From: Actinobacillus sp.
GTDB lineage: Bacteria; Pseudomonadota; Gammaproteobacteria; Enterobacterales; Pasteurellaceae
Assembly: GCA_020026075.1 (NCBI GenBank)
Contig: JAHHQZ010000010.1
Location: forward strand, 1-51,796
Direction: 5' to 3'
Length of the DNA stretch: 51,796 bases
Under the pieces are notes generated by a model. The model was not told where the DNA came from, did not search any database, and saw only the letters and a program-made list of their open reading frames with translations. The position numbers were made by a program, and so were the translations under genes. Each line of letters opens with the position of its first letter. Position 1 is the first letter of the stretch. Below are positions 34,573 through 43,354 of the stretch, in pieces.

Positions 34573-35522
34573 TATAACCATCCTTTACGTTTAAAATACC
34601 AATACGGTGCAAATGCTGCCAATCCCATAATAACTAGGGCTAATGGATAGCCGTATTTAAAATGCAGTTCTGGCATAAAACTAAAGTTCATTCCATAGTT
34701 TGATGCCACTAATGTTGGCGGTAAGAAAATAACGGAAACCACTGAGAAGATTTTAATAATACGGTTTTGTTCAATATTGATAAAACCCATTGCCGCCTGC
34801 ATTAAAAAGTTTACTTTTTGAAATAACGATTCATTATGCGGCTGCAAGGATTCAATATCTCGCAAAATTTCTCGTGCTTGTTCAAGCTGTGTTGCAGGCA
34901 AGCGTGTTTTGCGAACCAAAAAACTTAGCGCACGCTGAGTATCCATCAAGCACAAGCGCACTTTGGAGCTGGCATCTTCTTGTTCGGTCAACGTGGCCAA
35001 CGCCTGATCAAATTCCTCGCCTTGCTTTCCTTCCAAAATAATGTGGCTTAACTTTTCTAAATCCGCATACACATTTTCAATCACGTCGGCAAGTTGTTCA
35101 ATTTTCGTTTCAAACAAATCCAGCAACACTTCATACGCATTGCACTCACCCAAACGCTGATTACGAGAACGCATTCGATACAAACGAAACGCTGGCAACT
35201 CGCGATCACGCAACGTAAACAAACGCCCATCACGCAAGGTAAAAGCCACACTGGCTAAATCGGCATAATCATTTTCATCTTCACAATAAAAAAATGAGTG
35301 CAAATGCAAGCCATCTTCATCTTCAAAAAAACGTGCTGAGGCTTCAATATCTTCTAATTCTAGGAAACTGGCGAGGCTTTGTTTTAAGCCATCACGTAGA
35401 AGTTTACGTTCGGTAGGGGTTGGGGAAATTAAATCAATCCAAATGGCGTGATTGAGATCTTGGACGGTCGTTTCATCAATTCGCACAAGGCGATCATTTT
35501 CAATGGTGAAAGCGTTAATCAT
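34572..35522 (-). CDS. corA: Magnesium/cobalt transporter CorA
   Basis: Pentameric Mg2+ channel of the inner membrane. From the ATG at 35522 it is 316 aa, equal to E. coli CorA; the frame is open 129 bases further upstream, which I reject. The N-terminus MINAFTIENDRLVRID fits the family. The C-terminal hairpin carries the selectivity motif YGMNF and the loop MPELHFKYGYP, ending with a basic KRKGWL tail. Confidence 0.95.
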   Translation of the reverse strand: MINAFTIENDRLVRIDETTVQDLNHAIWIDLISPTPTERKLLRDGLKQSLASFLELEDIEASARFFEDEDGLHLHSFFYCEDENDYADLASVAFTLRDGRLFTLRDRELPAFRLYRMRSRNQRLGECNAYEVLLDLFETKIEQLADVIENVYADLEKLSHIILEGKQGEEFDQALATLTEQEDASSKVRLCLMDTQRALSFLVRKTRLPATQLEQAREILRDIESLQPHNESLFQKVNFLMQAAMGFINIEQNRIIKIFSVVSVIFLPPTLVASNYGMNFSFMPELHFKYGYPLALVIMGLAAFAPYWYFKRKGWL

Positions 35523-35648
35523 AGGAAATTCTCTTGTTGCGTGGCAACCACGTCCAGTTAAGGCAAAAAAATATGGCGAATAGTACGCCGTAATACTTGA
35601 TGGGTCAAGGTGTTTGACGGCGGAAAGCCTCCCATTGAGCAAAATACC

Positions 35649-35692
35649 CACGCCGGAATTTTTGTCAAAATTTTAGCAAAAATTCCGGCGTG
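35649..35692. terminator. Hairpin of paired ACGCCGGAAT elements between corA and yjjG
   Basis: CACGCCGGAATTTTTG and CAAAAATTCCGGCGTG form a 15-bp stem. Both arms carry the same variant core (35650-35659 +, 35682-35691 -). Confidence 0.75.
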
Positions 35693-35702
35693 GTCAGATG
35701 TC

Positions 35703-36398
35703 TTAAACAATGGTGAGCAATTCTTCAAGCGCGTTAATTTCAAAGGTTGGTTTGATTTCTGTGGCATTTTCCACTTGTTTTGGGTTAAACCAGCAAGTGT
35801 CAATGCCGAAATTATTACCGCCCAAAATATCAGACGTTAGGCTGTCGCCGACCATTAAAATATCTGCTTTGTGCAGCGGCTCAGGCTCTGCTTTTTGCAT
35901 TTGTGCGAAAGCATTGGCGAAAATGCCACTGCTCGGCTTGGAAACACCCACTTCTTCTGAAATCACCAGCAAATCGAAGAATTTTGCCGTATCCGTAACC
36001 TCTAAACGAGGCTGCTGCATTAGGGTGAAACCATTGGTAATCACGCCCATTTTGACTTTTCCGTGTAACCCTTGCAATGTCGGCAAGGTGCCACTCAATG
36101 CTGGGCTTAGGTGAATCATTTCCTGCATTAGCTCGTCATTTAGCTGTAACGGCGAGCGCCCTGTTTGCTTAGCAAGTGTTTGAAAACGTGCGGTTTTTAG
36201 GGTGTAAACATCAATTTCTTGGTTTTGATACGCCAACCACATTGGCTGGTTAATTTGCTGATAACGGGCATAATCGTCTAGTGAAAATGGCACGTTATAG
36301 CGTGCCAATACATTTTTTAAGCCCTGATAAGAACGAAACGCAAATAGCGTTTCGTCCGCATCAAACAGCACCCAGCGGTACTTTTTTTGTTTAACCAT
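35703..36398 (-). CDS. yjjG: Pyrimidine 5'-nucleotidase, HAD family
   Basis: Dephosphorylates pyrimidine nucleotides, including non-canonical ones. It is 231 aa from the ATG at 36398; the frame extends upstream inside prlC. The HAD motifs are WVLFDADETLF (nucleophile Asp), VITNGF, and KPSSGIF with later MVGDSLTSDILGG. AAAGG lies 8 bases before the start. The ATG overlaps the 3' end of prlC by 8 bases. Confidence 0.92.
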   Translation of the reverse strand: MVKQKKYRWVLFDADETLFAFRSYQGLKNVLARYNVPFSLDDYARYQQINQPMWLAYQNQEIDVYTLKTARFQTLAKQTGRSPLQLNDELMQEMIHLSPALSGTLPTLQGLHGKVKMGVITNGFTLMQQPRLEVTDTAKFFDLLVISEEVGVSKPSSGIFANAFAQMQKAEPEPLHKADILMVGDSLTSDILGGNNFGIDTCWFNPKQVENATEIKPTFEINALEELLTIV

Positions 36399-38451
36399 TG
36401 GCGATACCTTTGTGACGTAAGAGTGCATCAAGCTGTGGCGCACGACCACGAAAACGTTCAAACAATACTGCAGGTTCTTCACTGCCGCCTTTGCTTAAAA
36501 TACATTCAAGGAAGGCTTGCCCTGTTTCAGCATTGAAAATGCCTTCTTCTTCAAAGCGAGAAAATGCGTCTGCGGATAACACTTCTGCCCATAAATAGCT
36601 GTAATAACCAGCGGCATATCTACCAGCGAAAATATGGCTAAAACTGTGTGGCGTGCGAGACCATTCAACACCTGGCACCACAGAAATATCTGCACGTACT
36701 TGTTTTAGGGTTTCCAATACTTGATTTGGGTTGTTTGGATCAATGTGATGGTGCAAGCGGAAATCAAATAAACCAAATTCAAGCTGACGCAAAACAAACA
36801 TTGCCGCTTGGAAATCACGAGCTTTGATGAGCTGGTTCAATAAATTCTGTGGCAATGGTTCGCCAGTTTCGTAATGCCCTGAAATAAATTCCAACGCCTC
36901 TGGCTGCCAGCACCAGTTTTCCAAAAATTGACTTGGTAATTCCACCGCATCCCAAGGCACGCCGTTAATTCCCGCTACGTCTAGCACATCAATTTGAGTG
37001 AGCATATGATGCAAGCCGTGTCCAAATTCGTGGAACAGCGTGGTCACTTCATCGTGCGTGAATAATGCTGGTTTATCCCCCACTGGACCATTGAAATTAC
37101 AGGTTAAATACGCCACTGGCGTTTGAATGTGCTCCTTATCCAATACGCGGCGATCACGGCAGGAATCCATCCACGCCCCGCCACGTTTGTTTTCACGAGC
37201 ATATAAATCTAAGTAGAAACTACCAACCACGTCGCCATCGGCATTTTTTAAATCAAAGAAACGTACATCTTTATGCCATACGTCCACATCGTGGCGTTCT
37301 ACAGCGGTTAGGTTGTACAAGCGTTTCACTAATTCAAATAAGCCACTAAGAACTCGACCTTCTGGGAAGTATGGGCGCAGGGATTCATCGCTGATATTGT
37401 AAAGGGCTTGCTTTTGTTTTTCGCTGTAAAAAGTAATATCCCAAGGCTTTAATTCATTGCGAGCCGTCATTTCATCTACGCCGGAATTTTCAGCGTAAAA
37501 ATGGATCAAATTAGCTAATTCTCGTTTGCCCTGTGCTTGGCTGCGTTTAGCAAGATCATCTAAGAAATCCAGCACTTGTTGCGGTTTTTCTACCATTTTG
37601 GTTGCTAAAGAAAGTTCCGTATAAGTATTAAAACCTAGCAGTTTTGCCTCTTCTAAACGCAATGCGAGAATTTCACGCATAATTTCAGTGTTATCCCATT
37701 TGCCTGCATTTGGCCCAACATCGGAGGCTCGAGTTGCGAAAGCTTCGTAAATTTCTGCACGGAATGCACGGTTTTCACAGTACAACATTACTGGTAAATA
37801 GCTAGGATATTCCAGCGTAAAGCGATAGCCTTCAATGCCTTTATTTTTGGCTGATTGTGCCGCACCTTGCAAGGCACTTTCAGGCAGCCCAGCAAGTTCA
37901 GAGGTATCAGTGAACACTTTTTCCCAGCCCATTGTGGCATCTAAAACATTGTTGCTAAATTGTGCATTTAATTCGGATAAACGTGCGGCAATTTCGCCGT
38001 AACGCTTTTGCTGTTCCTCAGGTAAGGCAATGCCTGAAAGTTGAAAATCACGTAGTGCGTTGTCAATGGCTTTTTTCTGCGCAATACTATAATGTTGAAA
38101 TTCTTCACTATTTTTTAGTTTTACATAGGCATCGTACAGTGGTTTATTTTGACCAATCCAAGTGCTGTATTCGCTAAGTAAAGGCAGGCAACTTTCATAG
38201 GCTTTGCGTAATTCAGGGCTATTTTTAACCGCATTTAAATGCCCTACTGGCGACCACGCACAGCTTAACTTATCGCTCAATGCCTCCATTGGTAAAACAA
38301 AATTTTCCCAAGTTAAATATTCTTGTGCCACTAATTCAGGAATACGTTGACGACTTTCTTGAATAATTTGTTCGATAGCAGGTTGGATATATTCAGGTTG
38401 AATTTGAGAAAATTCAGGTAAAGATTGTTGTGTTAGTAGTGGATTACTCAT
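36391..38451 (-). CDS. prlC: Oligopeptidase A (M3 metallopeptidase)
   Basis: Cytoplasmic zinc peptidase degrading short peptides, including cleaved signal peptides. It is 686 aa (E. coli 680). The zinc motif TLFHEFGHGLHH is near residue 470, with later LPSQFLENWCW and the C-terminal GRYAAGYYSYLWAEV. It carries an ACGCCGGAAT element in its coding region and overlaps yjjG. Confidence 0.97.
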   Translation of the reverse strand: MSNPLLTQQSLPEFSQIQPEYIQPAIEQIIQESRQRIPELVAQEYLTWENFVLPMEALSDKLSCAWSPVGHLNAVKNSPELRKAYESCLPLLSEYSTWIGQNKPLYDAYVKLKNSEEFQHYSIAQKKAIDNALRDFQLSGIALPEEQQKRYGEIAARLSELNAQFSNNVLDATMGWEKVFTDTSELAGLPESALQGAAQSAKNKGIEGYRFTLEYPSYLPVMLYCENRAFRAEIYEAFATRASDVGPNAGKWDNTEIMREILALRLEEAKLLGFNTYTELSLATKMVEKPQQVLDFLDDLAKRSQAQGKRELANLIHFYAENSGVDEMTARNELKPWDITFYSEKQKQALYNISDESLRPYFPEGRVLSGLFELVKRLYNLTAVERHDVDVWHKDVRFFDLKNADGDVVGSFYLDLYARENKRGGAWMDSCRDRRVLDKEHIQTPVAYLTCNFNGPVGDKPALFTHDEVTTLFHEFGHGLHHMLTQIDVLDVAGINGVPWDAVELPSQFLENWCWQPEALEFISGHYETGEPLPQNLLNQLIKARDFQAAMFVLRQLEFGLFDFRLHHHIDPNNPNQVLETLKQVRADISVVPGVEWSRTPHSFSHIFAGRYAAGYYSYLWAEVLSADAFSRFEEEGIFNAETGQAFLECILSKGGSEEPAVLFERFRGRAPQLDALLRHKGIANG
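37478..37487 (+). repeat. Uptake-signal-like core inside prlC, variant ACGCCGGAAT
   Basis: It lies antisense to prlC; on the coding strand it reads NSGV in AENSGVDE. Confidence 0.55.
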
Positions 38452-38480
38452 AATGCATCCTTCGTTTATACGTTATTTAA

Positions 38481-38507
38481 TAAAAAGCCCCATAAAAAAT
38501 GGGGCTT
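38481..38507 (-). terminator. Intrinsic terminator of the pts operon
   Basis: AAGCCCCAT and ATGGGGCTT around five A. On the minus strand a T run follows crr. Confidence 0.88.
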
Positions 38508-38524
38508 GTGGAACACAGTTGTGT

Positions 38525-39025
38525 TTATTTTTTTATGGATAAAATGACACTTTCACCCGCAACGACACCACCTGTTGCCTTTTCAATGTCAATAATTTCA
38601 TCCATATTTGCGATAACCACAGGGGTTAGCACAGATTTTGCGGCACCTTCTAAATATGGTAGATCAAGTTCTAAGATAACATCACCACGCTTAACGGCTT
38701 GACCTTCGTGAGCAATACGCTTAAAGCCTTCGCCTTTCAGCTCCACAGTATCTACACCAACGTGAACAAAAAGTTCTACGCCATCTGTAGTTACCATAGA
38801 ATAGGCGTGATTCGTTTCAAAAATTTTACCGATTACACCGTCAGCAGGGGCAACCAATTTATTTGATGTAGGACGAATCGCAATACCATCACCTACAATC
38901 TTTTCTGAAAACACCACATCAGGTACATCTTCAATACTAATTAATTCGCCAGTAATGGGAGCATAAATGTCCACATTAACGGTTTTTTTATCTTTTGAAC
39001 CGAATAGTTTATCTAAAAAGCCCAT
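38525..39025 (-). CDS. crr: PTS glucose-specific EIIA component
   Basis: Phosphocarrier to EIIBC-Glc and regulator of adenylate cyclase and inducer exclusion. It is 166 aa. The phosphorylated His is in VELFVHVGVDTVEL near residue 90, and IYAPITGELISIEDVPD is near the N-terminus. It is the third gene of ptsH-ptsI-crr, 63 bases after ptsI. Confidence 0.97.
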   Translation of the reverse strand: MGFLDKLFGSKDKKTVNVDIYAPITGELISIEDVPDVVFSEKIVGDGIAIRPTSNKLVAPADGVIGKIFETNHAYSMVTTDGVELFVHVGVDTVELKGEGFKRIAHEGQAVKRGDVILELDLPYLEGAAKSVLTPVVIANMDEIIDIEKATGGVVAGESVILSIKK

Positions 39026-39088
39026 TTTTCTACTCCTAATTACAGAAAAAAACGCTCGTATTCTATGCCAAAAGCTACACCTTGTGAA

Positions 39089-40816
39089 TTAGTTTAGCGA
39101 GCTTTCCGCTAAAAAATCCGCAACAAGTTGTTCAATTTCTTGCGCTGTTGGCTGTTGTAACGCTTGCTGTGCCAATGATTTAGCATCTTCAAAGTTCACA
39201 TTGCGAATAATTTTCTTAATGCGAGGAATGGAAATGGCACTCATACTGAACTCATCAAGCCCCATACCAAGTAACAATAACGTTGCACGCTCATCGCCTG
39301 CTAATTCACCACACATTCCAGTCCATTTACCTTCGGCGTGCGATGCGTCGATCACTTGTTGAATTAAATTCAATACCGCTGGTGCCATTGGGTTATAAAG
39401 GTGAGAAATTAATTCATTACCCCGATCGACTGCTAGCGTGTACTGCGTTAGATCATTCGTTCCGATACTGAAAAAATCAACTTCTTTGGCTAAGAATTTC
39501 GCATTCACCGCTGCAGCTGGGGTTTCCACCATTACGCCCACTTGCATTGTTTCATCAAATGCTTTGCCTTCGGCACGTAATTCTGTTTTTAAGGTTTCAA
39601 GAACGGCTTTTAATTCACGAATTTCTTCCACAGAAATAATCATTGGGAACATTACGGCTAATTTACCAAAGGCTGACGCTCGTAAAGCCGCACGTAATTG
39701 GCTATGTAAAATTTCACGACGATCCAACGCAATACGAATTGCACGCCAACCCAAAAATGGATTCATTTCTTTTGGCAAATCCATATAAGGTAAGTCTTTA
39801 TCGCCGCCAATATCCATCGTACGCAAGACAACCAACTGACCGTTCATCGCTTCGACCACTTCTTTATACGCAACAAACTGCTCTTCTTCCGTTGGAAGCT
39901 GATCACGATCCATAAATAAAAATTCAGTGCGATATAAGCCAACACCTTCTGCACCATTGCGGTTTGCCCCTTCACAATCACGCAAGGTACCAATATTCGC
40001 CACCACATCAATGCGATGTCCGTCTAAAGTCAAAGCTGGTAAATCTTTTAATTTCGCAAGCTCTGCTTTTTCTTCTTGTAAACGTTCTGCAAGTCGTTTG
40101 TGGTTAAGGATTTGTTCTTCGCTTGGATTAACTAAAATTTCATTATTCGTTGCATCTAAAATGAGATAATCGCCAGTTTTAATTTCTTTCGTTGCAACAT
40201 TTGTTCCCACAATGGCTGGCAATTCTAAGGAACGTGCCATAATTGACGTGTGCGATGTGCGTCCACCAATGTCGGTAACGAAACCAAGTACTTTATCTAA
40301 ATTTAATTGTGCGGTTTCTGATGGTGTTAAATCATTGGCCACTAAAATCACTTCTTCGTTGATGTCGCCAAGATCAATGATCTTCATTCTAAGAATATTG
40401 CGAATTAAACGGTTACCAATATCTCGAATATCCCCAGCACGCTCTTTTAAGTATTCATCATCGAGTTCAGATAGCATTTCCACCTGTGCATCAATGATTT
40501 TACTCGCCGCTAAGCTTGCGGAGCAGTTATGGCTACGTAGATAGTCAATGATTTCTTCTTCAAGCTCTTCATCTTCTAAAATCATCAAATGCCCTTCAAA
40601 AATCGCTGCTTTGTCTTCACCAAGATTGGCAGCTGCACGATCTTTAATCGCATTAAGTTGAGCAACGGCTGCTGTACGCCCTGCATAGAATTTCTGAATT
40701 TCCTCATCAAGTTTATCGTCTGGAACTTTCACCATATCCAATACGATTGGCTCTTCTTTTAAAACGAGAGCAGAACCAAAAACAATGCCTGGTGAGGCGG
40801 GAATACCTAAAATCAT
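39089..40816 (-). CDS. ptsI: PTS enzyme I (phosphoenolpyruvate-protein phosphotransferase)
   Basis: Takes phosphate from PEP and passes it to HPr. It is 575 aa, the family length. The phospho-His is in GGRTSHTSIMARSLELPA near residue 189. The PEP-binding LYRTEFLFMDRD, GGDKDLPYM and the C-terminal MCGELAGDE are present. Confidence 0.98.
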   Translation of the reverse strand: MILGIPASPGIVFGSALVLKEEPIVLDMVKVPDDKLDEEIQKFYAGRTAAVAQLNAIKDRAAANLGEDKAAIFEGHLMILEDEELEEEIIDYLRSHNCSASLAASKIIDAQVEMLSELDDEYLKERAGDIRDIGNRLIRNILRMKIIDLGDINEEVILVANDLTPSETAQLNLDKVLGFVTDIGGRTSHTSIMARSLELPAIVGTNVATKEIKTGDYLILDATNNEILVNPSEEQILNHKRLAERLQEEKAELAKLKDLPALTLDGHRIDVVANIGTLRDCEGANRNGAEGVGLYRTEFLFMDRDQLPTEEEQFVAYKEVVEAMNGQLVVLRTMDIGGDKDLPYMDLPKEMNPFLGWRAIRIALDRREILHSQLRAALRASAFGKLAVMFPMIISVEEIRELKAVLETLKTELRAEGKAFDETMQVGVMVETPAAAVNAKFLAKEVDFFSIGTNDLTQYTLAVDRGNELISHLYNPMAPAVLNLIQQVIDASHAEGKWTGMCGELAGDERATLLLLGMGLDEFSMSAISIPRIKKIIRNVNFEDAKSLAQQALQQPTAQEIEQLVADFLAESSLN

Positions 40817-40855
40817 ACTAACCTTCTACAATGTGACTAAGTGGAAATGAATAAA

Positions 40856-40882
40856 AGCCATAAAACATTATGTTTTATGGCT
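40856..40882 (-). terminator. Hairpin between ptsH and ptsI
   Basis: A 12-bp perfect stem, AGCCATAAAACA with TGTTTTATGGCT, and a 3-base loop; TTTTATT follows on the minus strand. It probably allows partial read-through, giving more HPr than enzyme I. Confidence 0.65.
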
Positions 40883-40897
40883 AACAGAATAACGGGA

Positions 40898-41155
40898 TTA
40901 TTCTAAGGTTGGGATAAGTGCGACAAGATGGTCAACGGCTTGTTGCTCATCTTCACCTTCCGCAGAAATGGTAATAACTGTACCTTGAGTAAGACCTAAT
41001 GTTTGTAATTTGAACAAGCTTTTTGCACTCGCTGTTTTACCGCCAGAAGTTACATTTACCGCTGAAGTAAAGCCTTTTGCTGCTTTTACAAATTCAGCAG
41101 CAGGGCGAGTGTGCAAGCCATTAGGTGCAATAATTTCAACATCTTTTGAGTACAT
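40898..41155 (-). CDS. ptsH: Phosphocarrier protein HPr
   Basis: Carries phosphate from enzyme I to the EIIA proteins. It is 85 aa. The active His15 is in APNGLHTRPAAEFV, and the Ser46 region reads SAKSLFKLQTLGL. AAGGATACAACT precedes the ATG. It is the first gene of the operon. Confidence 0.98.
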   Translation of the reverse strand: MYSKDVEIIAPNGLHTRPAAEFVKAAKGFTSAVNVTSGGKTASAKSLFKLQTLGLTQGTVITISAEGEDEQQAVDHLVALIPTLE

Positions 41156-41277
41156 AGTTGTATCCTTAAAATAGAAAGTATCGGATAGGAATATCCATTA
41201 TCCGTTGCAAGAAATCTAAAATTTCCTGCACGGGAGTGAACTAAAAAAGGCTCTATAAATCTTTTTTAAACTCCGCT

Positions 41278-41306
41278 AGTATCTAGTTTCAAGCCCCAAT
41301 ACGCAA
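41278..41306 (-). promoter_or_regulatory. Candidate ptsH promoter
   Basis: On the minus strand: TTGCGT, 17 bases, GATACT. Confidence 0.45.
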
Positions 41307-41323
41307 GTGATAACCAAACAAAG

Positions 41324-41339
41324 TTTGAAGTAAATCACA
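41324..41339 (-). promoter_or_regulatory. Candidate CRP site upstream of ptsH
   Basis: TGTGATTTACTTCAAA matches TGTGA-N6-TCACA at 9 of 10 fixed bases. Its centre is about 60 bases before the start predicted from the promoter at 41278-41306, the class I spacing. Confidence 0.45.
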
Positions 41340-41429
41340 AAAAATCTGTAATATCGTTGCTAATATCAACGCATATTAACATTTCATTAACAATTAAGCG
41401 ATTTACTGTATTTTTTTTCAAACAAAAAG

Positions 41430-41502
41430 AAGGCCGGAATTTTTGCAGAATTTTTATATAATTTTCTAACATTGATAAAATTTTCTACAAAATTCCAGCC
41501 TG
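41430..41502. repeat. Divergent pair of uptake-signal-like elements with a long loop
   Basis: AGGCCGGAATTTTTG (41431) and AAAATTCCAGCCT (core 41492-41501) are inverted but about 50 bases apart. They lie after the rsgA stop and could serve as its terminator. Confidence 0.55.
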
Positions 41503-41511
41503 CGGTAAAGT

Positions 41512-42546
41512 TTAAAAACCGTGACTCACAAAATGCCGTTGGTCTTTGGTTTCCGTTAAGCTTGTCAATAAGCGGTGATAATTTTCAAAACGTTGTGGGG
41601 CAATTTTCCCTTCGTCCACTGCTTGACGCAACAAACAGCCTGGATCGTGCAAATGTTTGCAGTCACGGAATTTACAACCGCCTAAATAATTGTGAAATTC
41701 ACGATAACCCTGCGTGATTTGATCTGTGGTTAAATGCCATAAGCCAAACTCACGAATCCCTGGGCTGTCTATTAAATCGCCGCCTTGCGGTAAATGATAC
41801 AAATGCGATGACGTGGTCGTATGCTGCCCTAACCCTGAAACCTCGCTCACCTGCCGAGTTTCCACGCTTAATTCTGGGAAAATGGCATTAATTAAACTTG
41901 ATTTCCCAACCCCAGACTGCCCCACAAAAATGCTGGTTCCTTGTGCCAAAATGCTCAACAATTTCGGAATATTTTCCCCCGTTTTAGCGGATAACATTAG
42001 GGTTTCGTAGCCGATGTTTTCGTAAATTTTGAGCTGTTGTTCGACGGTTTTACGTTCCGCATCGTCCAGCAAATCCACTTTATTTAACACGATCAAAGCT
42101 GGAATCCCTGCGTTTTCGCACATCACCAAATAGCGGTCGATGATATTTAACGACAGCACGGGCAACACGGCGGAAACAATAATAATGCGGTCAATATTGG
42201 CGGCAATAGGCTTTAAGCCATCGTAATAATCTGGTCGCAAAATTTCATTTTTACGCGGGTAAACGCTTTCGATCACGCCGCTAACCCCTTGTAATTGCTC
42301 ACTTCCCTCACGCCATACAATATTGTCGCCAACCACTACACTTGGTAGCGTGCGGCGAATATTACAGCGAAAAATTTGCCCTTCGCTATTTTCTACATCG
42401 GCGTGACGAGCGTGACGGGTAATCACTCGCCCTGTTTGCGCCTCGCCCAGCATTTGCAAATCTACATCATTTTTTCCTTGTAGTTGCTTAGAATGATTGG
42501 CTTTGATACGGCGTTGTTGGTTTTTCGTTAGTCGTCTTTTGCTCAC
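41512..42546 (-). CDS. rsgA: Ribosome small-subunit biogenesis GTPase RsgA
   Basis: Circularly permuted GTPase that checks 30S maturation. The motif order is G4 (VLNKVDLLDD), G1 (GQSGVGKSS), G3 (DSPG). The C-terminal zinc knuckle has Cys-X4-Cys-X-His and a later Cys (GGCKFRDCKHLHDPGC). I start at a GTG at 42546 (344 aa, VSKRRLTKNQQRR) with AAGGAA upstream; a longer frame to 42594 is unsupported. Confidence 0.95.
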   Translation of the reverse strand: MSKRRLTKNQQRRIKANHSKQLQGKNDVDLQMLGEAQTGRVITRHARHADVENSEGQIFRCNIRRTLPSVVVGDNIVWREGSEQLQGVSGVIESVYPRKNEILRPDYYDGLKPIAANIDRIIIVSAVLPVLSLNIIDRYLVMCENAGIPALIVLNKVDLLDDAERKTVEQQLKIYENIGYETLMLSAKTGENIPKLLSILAQGTSIFVGQSGVGKSSLINAIFPELSVETRQVSEVSGLGQHTTTSSHLYHLPQGGDLIDSPGIREFGLWHLTTDQITQGYREFHNYLGGCKFRDCKHLHDPGCLLRQAVDEGKIAPQRFENYHRLLTSLTETKDQRHFVSHGF

Positions 42547-42581
42547 AAAAATTCCTTGTTCTGTTACAGTTATGTTTTCCC

Positions 42582-42587
42582 TATAAT
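42582..42587 (+). promoter_or_regulatory. Predicted -10 box of yfbV
   Basis: TATAAT about 50 bases before the yfbV start. The -35 is not clear. Confidence 0.4.
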
Positions 42588-42636
42588 AAGGCAAAATGGA
42601 AAATTTAAAATCAATTAAATGGAAAGGGGGGGCGAA

Positions 42637-43080
42637 ATGTCCATTTGGCGAACATTAAAACAGGGACAGCAATATTTGGAAAATTGGCCGAGTATCAAGC
42701 AATTAGCGATGATTTTCCCTGAAAATCGAATGATGAAAAGCACCAAAGTGGCCATTCGTTTTGCCCCTTTCGTGGCGGTATTTTCCATTGTGTGGCAACA
42801 AATTTACGCCCCTTATGACCACAATGCCCTTGCAATGGCGGTACTCACGGCGTTGGTTGCGTTAAGTTTGCCACTGCAAGGTTTGTTTTGGCTGGGCAAA
42901 CGTGCCAATACGGCACTGATTGGCGAAACCTTAAATTGGTATTGGAAAATCGAGCAGAAACTTGACCGAGAATACGACGTCGCCCCTATTAGCCTAAAAC
43001 AGCCCACTTACCTAGACTTAGCCAAAATATTAAACAAAGCGCAAGAAAAGTTTCCGCCGGAATTTTGGGAAGAAATTTAA
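42637..43080 (+). CDS. yfbV: UPF0208 membrane protein YfbV
   Basis: A 147-aa membrane protein with two central hydrophobic helices (FAPFVAVFSIVWQQIY and AVLTALVALSLPLQGLFWLG). The N-terminal WRTLKQGQQYLENWP is typical of the family. Work in E. coli links YfbV to insulation of the Ter macrodomain; whether that holds here is unknown. The start has AAAGGGGGG upstream. Its TAA overlaps the ycgL stop in a shared TTAA. Confidence 0.9.
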   Translation: MSIWRTLKQGQQYLENWPSIKQLAMIFPENRMMKSTKVAIRFAPFVAVFSIVWQQIYAPYDHNALAMAVLTALVALSLPLQGLFWLGKRANTALIGETLNWYWKIEQKLDREYDVAPISLKQPTYLDLAKILNKAQEKFPPEFWEEI

Positions 43081-43352
43081 CTTTTTGCCTGTGTTTCTCG
43101 CCATTTTTTCAATAAATTCTCCTGTGGTGGCGGCATATAAAAATAAAAGCCGTCCTGTTCTAAAGCCGTTTGGAGCTTAGTGTTATCTACTTGCACCAAC
43201 GGCTTTTTTCCTGCCAAATTAAATAACATCACAAAAATCGGTCGACCAAATTGCTCACGCAATGGCGCTGGCACACGGCTGAAATCATCACGTTTCGGCA
43301 CGTATAAATACATTCCTTCTTTGCGTGGACTTTTGTAAATGGCACAAAGCAT
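43077..43352 (-). CDS. YcgL domain-containing protein
   Basis: A 91-aa small soluble protein of the YcgL family: CAIYKSPRKEGMYLYVPKRDDFSRVP, then FYFYMPPPQENLL near the end. Its function is unknown. It starts 2 bases after yfcH, with AAGGAAA upstream, in an argR-yfcH-ycgL unit. It converges on and overlaps yfbV by 4 bases. Confidence 0.9.
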   Translation of the reverse strand: MLCAIYKSPRKEGMYLYVPKRDDFSRVPAPLREQFGRPIFVMLFNLAGKKPLVQVDNTKLQTALEQDGFYFYMPPPQENLLKKWRETQAKS

Positions 43353-43354
43353 TG

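Larger units (their letters stand above)
41156..41511. other. Intergenic region upstream of ptsH
   Basis: It holds a candidate promoter and CRP site for ptsH and, nearer rsgA, a loosely spaced pair of uptake-signal-like elements. Confidence 0.6.

Noticed and set aside
34573..35651. Long corA frame starting at 35651
   Set aside because: The upstream 43 codons do not fit CorA. The ATG at 35522 gives exactly the E. coli length.
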